The notes: generated by a model not told the origin, from the letters alone. DNA of 64,000 nucleotides from Yponomeuta sedellus (GCA_934045075.1 OW203724.1:7241473-7305472), one strand, 5' to 3'; positions 11,741 through 26,419 are shown, counted from the stretch's first letter. Numbers and translations: made by a program.

Positions 11741-13612
11741 AAAAGAGAAGAAGAACACAAGATAGATCTCATCTTCGTAACGTATGACGTACAGTTACCG
11801 ACGACTGGCTCACTACATTTCTGGTATAACGTGAAAAATATACAAAATAAAATTTTGTGGCTATAGACTTCGTCAGACAGCAAGAGCTAGAAGCCGTATT
11901 ATAAATTCTAAGCTACACAATACATACATCGATCCATATCATTATTTACTAGTAAATAAGTGAAATAAACTGTAATGATTTTAGAGAGACAAGAATAATA
12001 CAAGATATACCAGCTAGTAGTGAAAGAATAAGATGAGTTAAATTTGATATCATATGTGTAGGGTACGTAGATATGTTTTTTTAGATTAAACTAAGTAGGT
12101 GGCATATAAAACTTGTATAACGTTTCATATATGTTCTTTATTGCATATAGTAAAAGAGAAAAATAAAACAAAAAAAAAATTTGGTTGCAGAGGCGAACTT
12201 ATCTCCAATAGAGATCTCTTTCAGCCAAACTTATCATAGGGTGTCTATTATAGGACAGCGGGAAGAAGGTCGATATCGTTCATAACTAGGTAAATGATTA
12301 ATAACGAGATAAATTAAGTATGATGATTGACATTTTTATTACTACCTAGATGAATAATATACCTTCATTAATATAATATAATAAACATATGCATATATGA
12401 TTAAACACTTGTAAATAGTTATTTAATCGGTTATAATGATATTACTATATATAAATTTAAGACTAACAAAAATACATAAATAAGCCTATTAACTACCAAA
12501 AGTTAGAGCTCTATATTTTTTTCTTGTAAGATGACACCGAAAGTTAGGAAAGTTTTGTCTTACTCGGGAGGATAGTTAAAAAAAGTATTACGGAAACATG
12601 CGATATTGTATAAGATGAAGATTGATTGAGGAAACTGTCGCAATTCATACATGCTGTTGTAGAAAACTTAGTAGTAAAATATAGACATTGATAAGTATTT
12701 AGAATGTTATATATATTTTATTATATTTCGAATCGTGTAAAATGCAATAGACAATCTTTTTACAATTAATTGGCGGCAGAAATGTAGGATGTAGTCGCTT
12801 TTTAGTCTGCTTTAATTTGAATTTCTGTAAAAGTAAGCATGAACATTTATATCATAAGCAAAGCATGCAGCAATAAAATAGTATGGTTAAATTTTTATGG
12901 AATAGTTATTAGTTACATACGTTTTGAAAAGGACAATTTCCTTAAACCTTAACAGCGCGCTCGTCAAAACAAACTGTGGATATAATTTTTTTTTGTCATT
13001 GTTAATACCAAAATATACCTAATTGATAAGCTTAATAGTGTATCAGGGCAGATTAACGCCTCTCTACTTCATGATAACCGCTCTTAGTCTGCCCTGCAAT
13101 TTGTTCTATTGCATATTATGTATTCTATTTCCTTATTTTCTTTCCGAATCCAGTAATTTATATTAATTTGTTCTTTTTAATTATGTTTCGTGCATTTGAT
13201 ATAAGTAAAACGTGAAAACTCTAATGTAATAAAGAATAAGCTTACCTAATGTATAATGTAGCAATCATGCTAAGTATGTAATGGAATTAGTTTTAACCAA
13301 TTGAACCCGAGTGGGCACCCGAGCAAATCTAGTCAAAAAATAGTCTGTAAATAAATCATAGTGAGTCATAGAGTAACATATTTTTGTACTAGATAAGGCA
13401 AGTCCTAGTAAACGTAGTGAAGTGAATGAGGAATCGCAAATTTAAACTAAACATAAGTGCAGATATTTCTTGCTCAAACTTCTGCTATAAAGATTTCGTA
13501 TAGCGTTTCACAACGTATCAGCGGTTACAAACGAAGTAAAGTTTTTCAACACTGATTTAATGTTTTAAACTTGTATTATATTAAAGTTTGATAAAGTGTA
13601 TAACTAGGATTA
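11741..13612. other. AT-rich intergenic DNA
   Basis: No exon, RNA gene or clear repeat family was recognised. There are runs of A/T and scattered 'taggta' motifs only. Confidence 0.5.
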
Positions 13613-14431
13613 TACAGGGCGTCCCAAAGTCATGGGCCATGAAGGGAAAGTACCTTAAATATCGTAGATAGGGTATTTTGCTGAAAGAAGACTTTATGTT
13701 ATTTTTAAAAGATAGTAATTCTGCATGCAAAGATTTTCTTAAAATTACTTGCCTTGTCTGGGAATCGAACCGACTTAAATTAAAAAAAAACACCCCTACT
13801 TTTATGATGCCAATCGAAAAAATGGCCGAAAACTAATAATTCTTCTTATGTAACATAGTATTTTAAAAGAAAGGAACAGCGTGTAATTATTATTATTATT
13901 ATTAATACTTTATTGCACCATAAAATTGTACATTAGAAATTAATCATTTTAATCAAATTAAAAACATACATGAAACTGCCGTAGTCAATGAAGTGGGTAT
14001 TTTTTTGGTAAATTAATTAATTAAATGCTCAAAATGTGATCCCTCTTGTCTTACGCAAATCGCCAATCTTTTAATGAGTCCGCTGCCTGTTGATTTTCAT
14101 TTTTAATTTTCAACTTAATTGACTACGGCAGTTTCATGTATGTTTTTAATTTCATTAAAATGATTAATTTCACGCTGTTCCTTTCTTTTAAAATACTATG
14201 TTACTTAAGAAGAGTTATTAGTTTTTGGCCATTCCTTCGATTGGCATCATAAAAGTAGGGGTGTTTTTTTTTAAAATTAAAGTCTGTTCGATTCCCAGAC
14301 AAGGCAAGTAATCTTTTGAAAATCTTTGAATGGAGAATCACTAATTTTTAAGTCTTCTTTCAGCGAAATACCCTATCTACGATATTTAAGGTACTTTCCC
14401 TTCATGGCCCATAACTTTGGGACGCCCTGTA
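13613..14431. mobile_element. 819-bp foldback DNA transposon (MITE) with TA target site
   Basis: Terminal inverted repeats begin 'tacagggcgtcccaaagt' at 13613 and end with its complement at 14431, each flanked by TA. The arms pair over roughly 350 bases: the 'cttccctt' region, 'accctatctacgat', 'cacccctacttttatgatg' and 'ctgccgtagtcaa' recur inverted. The left arm has an extra 'attattatt...' insert near 13890-13930. The TA target suggests the Tc1/mariner group. No transposase inside. Confidence 0.88.
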
Positions 14432-15146
14432 TATTTAACTGGTATAGTGTAACCATAAAACGGGCAGAAAAAAAATAGTAAGATATTTTTTCAAAAAAAA
14501 ATATAAAAACATATATAAAAATAAATGAAGGTTATGAAGATAGGTAGGTACTAAACCTATATATTTTAATAAGGTTATAATAATTTTGCTGAAAGGCATT
14601 TAGTTATTTATTCTGTGGATAATACTGTGTTAATAATAATTCGCATATTCGGATAAGAGTATTAGTTTGATCTTTAACATTTAATACAATTAGGGAAACG
14701 ATAAGTGTTAGGAGATATGTGCTAGCTGTGCTAGAAAGATGTTCTACAGAGATCACCGCAATTCATAGTACCTAATGACTTTTATATTAATCTATGTCCG
14801 TCTTACTCTAATAACTCTCACCCCGTAGATTCAAGTTATTTTTAAGATGCGTAATTCCTGTAACATTGCAGTATTATTATTTACAATGTACCATTTATAT
14901 AATTATTTTGTATAAGAACTTTTTTTTTTTATTTGATGCTTACTATTTTTTTGCATTTCGAAACAATTGCAACATTGCTTTTGTATACATTCCGCGTGAA
15001 TTTCATCAGGAACAAATCGAAATTATGTAAATCCTGGTATTTCAAAAAACATCAGGCAAAAAAATATTGGTCATACAATTGGTCCAAACGTTCTTATCTA
15101 TGACTGGTGTAGCTATTAAAATATTGTTTTGCAAACTTAAATCAAA

Positions 15147-15177
<31 letters not shown>

Positions 15178-16149
15178 CTAATATATAGTACAGCTTCAAT
15201 CAACGGTTGGGAAGTTATACTGTTTTTCCAATTAAAACTTTCGTCAGCACTACACATAATTAACCTCTACTCTCGCCATGATTAAGCTCTGCGATTGAGA
15301 ACAAAAACTGGTCGGACTCTTCCGACAAAAGTTGTTTCTGCTTTCCCAAAAAAAACAATCCTCTGGTCTTCACTCAGCACTTTTTTTAAGAGCTGAGGAG
15401 CGAAGCACTGTCTTGGGATAAATAGAAGTTATGTCCATAGAAGTTACTACCTATCCACAATAATTTTTTATACACACACAACACAGTCACTTTTCTCATC
15501 CCAAGCCCTGTGCCATTCAGGGAACGATTTCAAAAAAGAGAGGGGGCGGACTTATTCTCTGGCGCATACCTCGGCCAGAGAATAAGTCTGGCCATCGAAA
15601 GGGGGAATGTTGCCAGCATTCTGGGCTCCCTGCCGAGGGAAACCGACCTGGGGCAAGTGTTTTATTTGATTACGTGACTATAGGTATTTATTTTTATTAC
15701 TTTATGTTAATTAGATATTAGTTTAGTTATTAATTTAGTTTTACTACGATGGTAATCAAAATTTGTGGCGCTGAAATGTCGAATTTGACTATTAAGTGTA
15801 CTGGGAAGTCGCCCTTAGGACATTTCACTACTTTCGTTGCCGTAGCTACTACTCTAGCCTGGGTAGTACGATGACGATAGTCAAAATTGTGCCTTTGCAG
15901 GACATTAGTTGTAAAATTTTGACATTTTAGCGCAACAAAACGTGTGACTCGTGCCATTATACTACTCGGGTAGGAGATGTTTTGCGTTTTGTGTAGGCCG
16001 AGGTCGCGACACCGCGTCATCGCGCAGGTATTACGCGCCAATCGTTGATTTGCCTTCGGGTTTATGGAGACATAATTTGATGAAAAAATTGACTGTACCA
16101 TCTACCTCTTCAAGAAATAGATTAGAATCCTCATAGCCAATTGTAAAAG
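14432..16149. other. Intergenic DNA with small repeats
   Basis: Contains an (AAAT)8 tract at 15142-15177, a perfect 15-bp inverted repeat (15549-15563 / 15574-15588, 'gacttattctctggc'), and a more GC-rich block at about 15750-16130 that looks like repeat sequence. No exon supported. Confidence 0.5.
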
Positions 16150-16312
16150 AACTTTTCTAGTTTGTCTCGGGTCTTGGACGTTATCTATGTCTTTATTGTA
16201 TTAAATCTATCGTCGAGTTAGCACCTATAACACAAGTCATTTATTTGTACTTAGTATAGGGCTAACGAGATCTGTATAATATGTCCATGAATATTTATTA
16301 TTATTATTATTA
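16150..16312 (+). mobile_element. tRNA-derived SINE, 5'-truncated copy
   Basis: Matches the body of the full copy at 56043-56300 ('ctagtttgt-tcgggtcttgg', 'gttagcacctataacacaag', 'agggctaacgagatctgt') and ends in a (TTA)n tail, but lacks the tRNA head. Confidence 0.85.
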
Positions 16313-19300
16313 TGTCATACTTTTTATTGGATATCGACCTCGTTTTTTTACGATAATTTTTACTTTTATTGTGTTGTTAAAGTTATTACTTTTACATAGT
16401 TTTAGAAAATTACTGTTTGAGCGATGAGAAAAGTGTTTTGGCTAAAAATATTTTTTTTTGGGGAAGGTAAAACATTCTGAATTATCTTAAAACCATAATA
16501 ACACCCATCCTTGATCGTGAAACAACGGAAATAGGTACTATCTGCCCTGTCGAGAATCTAATTTCTCATTATGTTTATATATAGGCTTAGTGTACCTATC
16601 TAAAAATCCAATCCATAATACTAAAATAATAGCATGATTTGGCGCTGAAGCAAGGCAGCTATATCAATTTGAGACAGTGATTACCATAAATACCTAGTTA
16701 ATCAAGATACGAAGATTACCTAATTTGATCCTAGATGGCTAAATTTAGCATAATTGTTCATTGTAGTTTAATGGTCTGAGCGGCGGCGTACCGATAAAAA
16801 TGCTTCTTACACAAATATTTTAAAACGTTTCGAGTCTAAACTTTTAATTATTTTTTTAATTCATAATTTTTATTTACATTCCAAATAACATGTTTTTTGC
16901 GTTAATATTGTTTATCAAACGCCTTATGATTTTTAAGCCTATAAATTTTTTTTCGGAAGTATTTCGTTAATACCTATATCGCCAAAAACATTATATTTAA
17001 AATTTTAATAACTTTTGGAAAAAATAAGTTTTTATTAGGTAATAGAATAAGCAATGGGAATAGATATGGTTGATGTGTTATTACATAATTAAGCCTCTGT
17101 GAAGGTAGGAATTAAGGTTTCGAATTTAACCGCTTCTAAAAATATTTTACAGTAGTGTTTTTAATGTGACATACATACTGTTCGCGAAAAATAAGACGTA
17201 ATATTCAGAATTTTTAACTTTTGAAGTGGAATTTTGGAAGTGGGGTTAGTTATCGAAACGTAAGGAACGATATTCAGCTTTTGTGTTAGGTACTTCAATA
17301 ATATTGGGGCTTTTTGTATTTTCTCCTACGTACTTTAACCTACCAACCTACCAACCTACCAACGTATTACTTAAGCAAATAATCAAACCCCACAAACTAT
17401 ATACTATTTTCTATTTTTTATAATCCGGGGGAATTCTTCTTTCTAATCTGTGCTAAAGTACAGTATTAACTAATTCGTTTTAGAAATGTTTGTATTCACA
17501 AGTAGCTTTTTGACTGCAGAAGGCATTATAAAATGGTTTATTCCATGATTCTTTACATCTTGTTGCCGTCACAATATGCCTGTCTTCAGCAGAATTTTAC
17601 TGCGAACTATGTTAATTCAACAAATAGCTGGGTGAACTGCAGGCAGGCTATTTATAAATATATTTAGCTATTAACAGAAATCATGTTCTCTTGCAATGAC
17701 AATCACATTGGTTTGGGTGTAGGAATGTTCTACGTACTGACGTAGTACCTGCATTATATCGCATTGGTCGTACTCATATATGAAATATTATGTATATACT
17801 ACGAACTACGAATGCAAAAGTATATTGAAAAAACATTGCGATAAATGTTCGTAACTATCTATATTTTTTTTCGGTCGTTACTAAATACTGCTATATAAAC
17901 TAAGATACAGCTACCTCAACTGTCTAAATAATTTGCATATGCACAGATTATCAAGGACTTAGTAGTTAAAGGTATTGCTTACAATATTGTTGTAAATGAA
18001 ACGGGATCTTAACTTGTTTGAGCTCCCGCTCCGAATGGTGGTGAGAATATAGTTTCTTGTACAATATATTAATGACAACTACGTAAGTCTTAAAATTATT
18101 CATGTAGTAAAATTTTTTATATTAACACTGCAAAAGGCTGTAAAAAAATTTTAGAATTAAGTCTTACTAGCTAACGGTTAAATTCTAATTCTGTATTTGT
18201 ACAAGACGTTATTAATAATATAATAAAATATAGGTTAGTAGGACTTGAATTACTTAATGTTATTTTAAGTAACGATATATATGAAAGATTTAATACGAGC
18301 TAGAGACCAAAAAAATATTTTTGTAATTTGCGAGGGTTGAACGAGAAAGTATGTCTCCGTATACACTGCATTCGGGCAACACTGCACTGGTTATGAATTA
18401 CTTTTTATTTTATTCACATACCTTGTAATTTGAATTTAAAGTGTTAGCATTTTGTTACATTTGATATAAAGAGTGTGTTTAAATATATATACTTACCAAA
18501 TATTTATATGACCGAATATTCATCTTTGAATATGTTTACCAAAATGACGCTGTTTTTAAATGTAAAGTCTCGTATAAATTACGTGCAACACGACGCGTGA
18601 TGCGACTTTTTCTATACAAAACAGCCTGCAAACGACTTCGCTACTACGTTCGCGTTGCATTACACGTTGTGTTGTGTGGATAATTTGTACTTACGCGGCT
18701 TTACACAGAAATCTTTCTGTAAGGAATATCTACCTACGTACTAAATTCATGCAGTAACGCAGCAAATTTAATGCTTATTTGCCTATACCACAAACCCAAT
18801 AATTTTCTATATTATTTTAAAACTTCATTTAATATTTTATTTAACTACTATTGTATATAGGATTAATAAGGACAGAAAAGCAAGGAGTAATGCTGTAATC
18901 GACACAATGTCTTCCTTATAGACCTTTTCCAGTGTTTATCCATGTTAAAGATAATTTATTATTGTTAAGCTATACTTATTCCAAAATCAAAACTTTTATA
19001 TCACAGGTTTCGCATGAAAACGAAAGGAAGTAAGACCTTTGACATTTCGTGTTTCAATCCATATATTCAAGTGAGTGGATTTAAATGGGTGGGTAAATAC
19101 CAGCGACTATTTGCATCATAGAACAGATATTGCTAAACTTTTTGGTCTTTCACACCTAGGTATTAAGGAAATATATACTATCTGAATTTAGTTCTAAAAT
19201 TATATCCATCAACTCAATGCATTTAAATGAAAATCACTCACATGTTTTTTTTTTGTTTTAGGATAGTTACTTCGTTAGGGTAGTACTTAAGGCTACCCAG

Positions 19301-21393
19301 CCTTTAAGAATTCAGTAGTAAGATGATAATTCGTTACTAAACGTTACCAATAACCTATTCGTTACCAATAACTTGACTTCATTCGCGCAAAAACAAAATT
19401 GCAATTAAGATTTTCTCACCAGGAGGGTTTAATTGTGAAAAGAAGGTACTTAGGTCCAAAGTCTTAGGAGTGCCTTAGCATTCCTACGTTTTACTTACAG
19501 CCTTATTACCTTCGCAAAATAGCTGTTTACCACGCTTCGGAACTCGGGTAACAGATGCCTAAGAAACAAAACTTTTTGATTAAATAGAACGTCCTGTTAC
19601 AATATGGATCAGTTCTTGCCGTATTCCACAATTTTCCACATATTTTTTGACTATATTTTTTGTACCTATGCTCAGTCCTATTAAATATATATAAAAAAAA
19701 TCATAAAAATCGGTGGATTCGTTTCGGAGGAGTTCGGTAACAAATACTGTTACTCGATATTTTTATAACTATATTGTGACACGATAGTTTTATATATCAG
19801 AAATAAGGTTAAAACCTTTTGAGAGAGGCACTAGTTATTTTTTATAGATTTTACTTTATAAATATTAATTTAATAACAGTAGTTTGTGCGAGTTTCCTCA
19901 TAATTTTTGTATCACACTTTCTTTGATACGAGTACCTTCTACACTATGCATAATAAAAATAAGTTTTCACGAGATTTTTATATGTTTCTACCGTCGCGCA
20001 ATACGTACAAAACTCAACCGCGTTTTTTTCGCCTGTTTGAAGATATTTTATGGATAATATAAACAATAAAATTAATAAGTAATTTGTCATCATATTACTA
20101 AAGAGTACACACCTATACGAAAATTATGCTAAAAGAAAGAAGTAAAAAGGCTTATAGCAAGTTTTTTTAAACGCCATAAGTAAATAATAAATAACTTCTA
20201 CGTAATAAAATCACTTGAACACACGATCTCGCTAGACAAATAAGGCAGCCATAATAAGTCGTAGAGGTAATAAGATTAAAAAGATTTAAATCAAATTGCT
20301 TAAGAAAATATTAAAATTAGGCACACGACCTACGACTATGGATGTATAAAAGAAAACCGAGAAAAGTGTTACACAATTGTTACGGAGTAAAAAGGAAATG
20401 CCTACCCAAATTTTACCTATCTGCTAACAGGTCCTAATCCATCTTATTAATAACTGCACCTTGTTAAACCAGACTCACTTTATATGGATGAAATCTGTAT
20501 AGTTCAAAGGCTTTCAATGTCTTGCTGTGTGGTACCTATTTGTTAACTTAATTTGATGTTACTGTTACTTAAATCCCATTTATCGTTGGATTTAAACAAA
20601 TATTACTAATCACTAAGACCTAACGATTGATTTCTCCAAAATCAATTTGCGAATTAGTACTTTTTTTTAGAAAATTATGTATAAAGAGTTCGTACTTTTG
20701 GATATGGTTATCTTTCATCCCTCGTACGTAGTTCATTAGTTATTTTAAAAAAAGGGAAATTGTGTGCTGCAGTAAACTAAAATTCTATTTATTGTTCTAT
20801 TTATAATAATCTAGTTAGTAAATAAAATATGTAATAAATATTATATTGCCTCCATACAATATAATTTAATAAAGAATTTTATTAAACAATTTACATAACA
20901 CTATGAACATAGGTCAAAAGATAAATACCTACATCGATTGTTAGCAAATATTCAGCATTTGGAAAACTATAATAGTAATAATTTCCACACAATCGTTCAC
21001 TTGTCCCGGGCCCAAAGTAGGATACCTGTGCTATGGTACCAGGCAAGGACATCACGTGGAATTGCACCCAGACTGAAGCCCCGTTTGTTCAAATCAGGTA
21101 CGGCGGGTATCGATGGCACCAAACCCACGACCTCAGGTTTGGTAGACTTAGCGCGTTACTACTAGCCTAATGAGGCAGTCATTAAAAACTACGAATATCT
21201 ACTAATAGTTAAGTAATTATTTATTATATATAGATTGTAACGATACCCGCTCATAGTGATATGCACTGTACCAAAAAGGTTCATTTTACCTTCTTTGTCA
21301 GCTTTGAACGATGCAATTTTACGACAAAGTATAGTTTTTCTAGTCATGTAAGCATTTTGAACTAAAACTTTCCTAAGCTTTTCACATTATTGC
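16313..21393. other. 5-kb AT-rich intergenic stretch
   Basis: No coding exon or RNA gene was supported. Small items: a 'ctaccaac' tandem repeat at about 17340-17362, and a block at 18570-18680 with inverted 'cgtgcaacac/gtgttgtg' motifs. A short open frame at 20938-21165 overlaps repeat-like sequence and is probably not a gene. Confidence 0.5.
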
Positions 21394-22896
21394 TTTATAA
21401 CCGGATCAACTTACTAGACTTTTTGTCGGAAGATTCCGACCAGGGAGCCAATTCTCACTTCATTAGCAACTAATTCGTATACGACTCTAAGGCGTATGAC
21501 TTGAATTCTACATAAAAAGTCCTCACAGCCGAAATCTGTATTCTGAACGCCATACGACATTGAATTCAGATGAGAAAATAAATGTCTAATGACTCTGTCG
21601 AGTTATAATTATGTGAATCATTCGTTTCATTTTCTCGATTGTAAATTGAAAGTTAGTCGAATTTTATAATATTTATATACAATTTCACTTTTAAATTGAT
21701 ACATTTTGCGGCAAAATATTAAATTATGTGTTATTTTATAAACTAAAAACTATTTAGGTATAAAATATACGGTATTGAAAGTTATAAACACCTAAGTCTC
21801 AACATGTTCAAATAAATGTAACCTATAACTAAACGTCAAGTGATCGTCGACTTGTGCCTGAGTGCTTAGTGCGAGTTTTCTAACTACTCGATCGCGTTAA
21901 CGTAAACTCATATTTCTATGGCATCGAGGAAGCGCCACCTAGCGACAAGTATGGAAATTAAAATTGCTGAGTGCGAGTTGTAATGGTTTACGTTGAGAAG
22001 TAAACACGTTTACCAGCCAAAACACGAATAAACGCCAGTGCGACTTGTAATGTGACAGCGTTTTGCACATTTCGAACGGTTAACTTACTCATACTCACTA
22101 CTCAATGCTCGATTAACGCGGTAGTAAAGTTATTCGATTGCATCTGTCAAACTCGCACTAAGCACTCTGGTGTTTGCACAAATTACAAAGGGTGTTTGTT
22201 TACAACCAAATCATAAACTTTCCGTGCAAAAACGAGGCGTAAAGAAAGAAACAATGGATTATAGAATCTCAAAAAAAAATCCAATCAAAAAACGAACTTC
22301 AACTGTCAATGAATGCGATTAAATTTTATACGCCTTTTGAGAGTCGCATGGTAATTACCATACGACATTATGACATCTAAAAGCTAGCGAAATGTATTAG
22401 CAAATTTGCGCATACGACTTTGTGAGAATATAGGAAACTGATTTTTATGCGACAAATTTCTAATCTTCGAATATTTTGTGTCTACGCTTGGAATGTACAT
22501 AGGCGAGAATGGCTCCCAGGTTTCGCTGTGATTCACAGAGCTCGCGCAGGGGGGTGCTAACTAGCGCTACCAATGGAATAAAAATTTTAACTTCTCTTTT
22601 ATAATATATAAGTTTTTTTTCAAAAAGTAAACATCAAAAATCTTGACCACTATAACAACTATTTTTAGAACCTAGGGTCAACAACCTACGACTTTAATCG
22701 TTTCCGCCAAAAATGGCCGTTTTTAGCGGAAATCGATTTAAGTCCTAGGATGTTGAATATACATTGTAGGCTGTATTTTTGATGTTTATATTTTGTAAAA
22801 GAAAGGTGTTATGAAACAAGTTATGATTTTTAAAAGCGCCTTAATGATGGTCGGACTCTTCCGACAAAAAGACTAGTGAGTTGATCCGGTTATAAA
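21394..22896. mobile_element. 1.5-kb nested foldback element
   Basis: Outer arms 21394-21442 and 22848-22896 are 49 bases, nearly perfect inverted repeats ('tttataaccggatcaac' ...). Inside is a second inverted pair, 21860-21878 / 22149-22167 ('gagtgcttagtgcgagttt'), and a TTAA MITE at about 22553-22845. No transposase is seen. The inner 'gtcggactcttccgacaaaa' hairpin also occurs alone at about 15311. Confidence 0.8.
22553..22845. mobile_element. TTAA MITE, copy 2 (nested)
   Basis: Shares the 'gctaact-gcgc-accaat' start, the 'tttttagaacct' block and the hairpin core ('ccgccaaaaatggccgtttt') with copies 1 and 3, and ends 'gcgcc' plus TTAA (22841-22844). Confidence 0.7.
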
Positions 22897-23602
22897 TCAT
22901 TAAAAATGTAATTTTATGTTGATACTTATTACGTGATATTAAATTTCTTCAATAGTATACTTGTGATGAACATGCATAAGTTTTAAAGTATATTAAATTT
23001 AGAATTATAAACTACAAGATATTTGTAGTGGTTTAATTGTCGATGAGTTTTTTTATGGATACAAAATTAAATGTGTCTATTACTTAAAATTTCTTCTATA
23101 TTCAATTGGGCTTTAATATAACTTAATATGTAATACTTATTCTATTTTAATCATAGAAACAAATTATGTACCGAGTTATATGTACGAGTATAATAATTCG
23201 TAGTAGGCTGTCTAATCTATCTGTCACTTTGTCGTCAAATATATTATGTAAGAATATATACAAATAAATATAGTTTATACGTCAACTACATATATAATAT
23301 AATAATTGAGCTAATATGCTATTCGGCAATCGTACTATTTTAATAGAATAAAAGTATGTAAGTATTTATAATAATCGTGAATAAGTAAGATAAGTATTTA
23401 TTTGATGTTCATTACCTTCAAAAGATGTTAGAATAATAAAAACTGTATTTGCATTATTATGTCTAATGCTCGTGTTAACCTTAGAAAATACTAAACATGT
23501 TAGAATGACTATGTTAGCTGGACATGCGAGCAGATTTGAACCGTAATTTAAGAGCTACTTTTTCAGACGTTACTTTCATTATTCTGTTTGGGGTGGGTCT
23601 AT

Positions 23603-24007
23603 TTAAGGCGCTACGCGTGCTAACTTGCGCCACCAATAGAATTAATATCATAACTTGTCTTATAATATATATATTTTTAAAAGTGAGCATCATAAATCTT
23701 AACAACTGTGACAACTATTTTTAGAACCTACTGAAGGTTCTAAAATAGTTGTAGACGTAACAGGCTAGAACCTATAATCACCAACCTAAGACATTAATCG
23801 TTGTCCGCTAAAAACGACCGTGTTTGATAGAACTGCTTTAAAGTCTTAGTTAGGTTCTTATCAGTACCTATTCTAAAAAGAGCCACTATATTTATTAAGA
23901 TTTACGATGTCCACTTTTTCCAAAGACGTGTTATAACGAAGTTAAGATATGAGAAGATATGTTTTTGTTCCATTGGTGGCGCTAGTTAGCACCTAGTAGC
24001 GCTTTAA
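23603..24007. mobile_element. TTAA MITE, copy 3 (complete)
   Basis: TTAA at both ends (23603-23606, 24004-24007). The inverted ends read 'ggcgctac...gcgccaccaat' on the left and its complement on the right. About 400 bp; core 'ttaatcgttgtccgctaaaa'. This copy best defines the family as piggyBac-like and non-autonomous. Confidence 0.8.
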
Positions 24008-26419
24008 GAATGGTTGTTACTTTGGTAGAATGAAATGGAAGTTAGTAGTAACTACAAGTACTCAACATAATAGTGTGGTTAGAACAAAACTAGTTCCTAC
24101 ACAATTCATGTGTTTAGGTAGGTATGCAAAAATCATTAATAGTAAAATAAAGTGAAATTAAATTATTGAATGCCTTCATTACTAGAGAACATATATTTTA
24201 AACCATTAAGACACACTTTTGTATAAGTACCCACCTTACCTTATTAAATACGTATTGAAAACGTTAAATGTAATTAGAGTTCTCATCACGTAACATATGA
24301 GTCACGTATGTAAGGGAAAATTGTTTGCTGCGTATTGCACTACAAATTTACGAGAAAAAAATACGAGGGCAGATTAAACACTCGAATGTTGACTGTACAA
24401 TTAGTTATTATTATGAACAACCCATGTTATTATTGTCAATTCGCTATTTTTGCTTACCACCAAATGAAACTAAAATATTTTTATTACGTATCGAAAAAAA
24501 TATATCTACTTTTTCAATATGTAATCTATTTTACGAGTACCTTCACACACCTACATTGAACATATCTAATATTTAAAACTATGATACAAAATCATTATTA
24601 CCTACTACCTAATAGGGGTTATAAACAGGAATCTGCCGATTTGTGGCACAATCTTTCGTTTGGGAAATTCTAGGAGAGGTTGTAATTTAATTAACTTAAG
24701 TATTAAAGTCTTTGTCTATGTATTAAAAACAGTATAATATTATGTGAAAACGTGAAGTTTTATTTTATCCCTCTTTTCAAGTACCTTCATGCCCATTAAC
24801 ATAGTATATGTACCTAGACTATGTTAATAGTGGAGCTTATAGTGTATATTTTATGTAAAATATACATTACAATCTCCACAACACCAAGTATTAAAGTATT
24901 AAATCAACGAGAAATGAATAAAAAACTTGGAGAATATGGCTATTGGTCACCATGGAATAGTAGATTGTTAACCGAGGGTCGAAATAATCAATTCCCGAGG
25001 TAGGTATTCCGTCACAGATACATTATAACAGATTAGTAACCCGCAAACACGAATACGTACATCCGTGCCCGCAAAATTATGTCGACTTTTTAAATTTTAA
25101 ATATGGAACTCACCGCGTGATTGTGCCGGCTTATTCCACTCAAAGAAGTTTGCGCTAAGTTCACACTGGCTGTTTAGAAACACACATGGCCGCAGCGTTT
25201 CCCTCCCTATGAAGGGAAGCAGCATTGTCCACCCAATAATCAGATCAAAACAACACTACTTTCCGAGTATAAGAAATGAAAATGAATTTGGATGGTGGCA
25301 AGAGCGTTGGTAGCGAAGCGGTATAACGCCGACTTCTCAATAGGGAGGTCACGAATCCTTTGTTTTCTATGTTAAGCACATTTGTGAAGGCTCGGTGGCA
25401 CCCAAACATACTTCACTGCAATTCTAAGTTATGACATTAAGTGCTAATATAAAGGTACATAAATAATCATACATAGTTTCGAAGAGTAGTACAACGACGT
25501 AATTAATCGATTTTTGCCATAACATTAATAGCTAGCTAGAAAAAAAATCCTAAAGTTGGTGAAAATCACGTATCAGCTCAACAGCTCTTCGTATAAAGAT
25601 AGTGGACGAAAAACCAGAGCATTGTTTAAATTGAAATTTAGTTTTCCGAATGTTAAAACCATACAGAAAAACATGATTAATTTAGTTTTGGCAAAAATAA
25701 ATTACTTTTTGTGTAATCGGAAGTCAAAAACGACCAAATTGTGCGTGCGATTTCCCCATACAAATTACTATGGAGCGTGGCAGCTTTGTAAAAAGGCAGC
25801 GCCCGCGGCAGTCTCCCGCTTACGCTCAAGGAGAGAGCATGTCCGTTTGGGCCAGCGAGGCTCCGGCGTGTACTGTAGCGGTGTAGTTTTTGAAACTCTC
25901 GATTTAGCAATAATACTTTCTATTTTATTTATCTATTTTATCACCAAAACCTATCCTAGCTGCGAGTCTCAACACGACTGACACAATCTAAACAAAACGT
26001 AACGATATTCTTTAAATAATTCAAACTCTGCTAGACGGCTACGCCAGCCAGCTACTATAAAGAAGTATCGTTACAGTACGTACACGAGTGGTGGGTGCAT
26101 TAGGTGCATAGTCGTTTGACCTGACAAAAGTAACCTTTGGAATATTTAACTTGTATTTTTTGGATCGTGTTATTTATTTATCTACGAGTAGAAAACATAA
26201 GCAGCAGTCCAGTAAAAAACGAATGTTGGCTTGGATTTGATAAAAGAAAAAAAATAGGATTAGGACATTTTCTAAGATAATTATTATGATGAGCACGGGA
26301 AGATAGTAGAACGGTTGACTCTCAAGCAAGAGGTCCCAGGTTCGTATACCCGGTGACTTATTATATTTTAAATTTAGACCTATCTCCTAACTATTTGTTT
26401 CGTTTTTTAGGTACCTACA
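24008..26419. other. Intergenic DNA with degraded tRNA-like repeats
   Basis: Two weak tRNA-SINE-like patches lie at about 25300-25360 ('ggtagcgaagcggtataacg') and 26285-26350 ('aggtcccaggttcgtatacc', a B-box-like motif). A GC-rich patch at 25780-25880 and an inverted pair around 'gtaacgatattcttta' (about 26000/26058-26074) are also seen. No host exon supported. Confidence 0.45.

Noticed and set aside
15730..16101. 123-residue open frame on the minus strand
   Set aside because: No recognisable domain; the block looks like interspersed repeat DNA and has no splice or start support.
25556..25981. 141-residue open frame on the + strand
   Set aside because: Starts at a non-ATG codon and overlaps a GC-rich repeat-like patch; no family resemblance.
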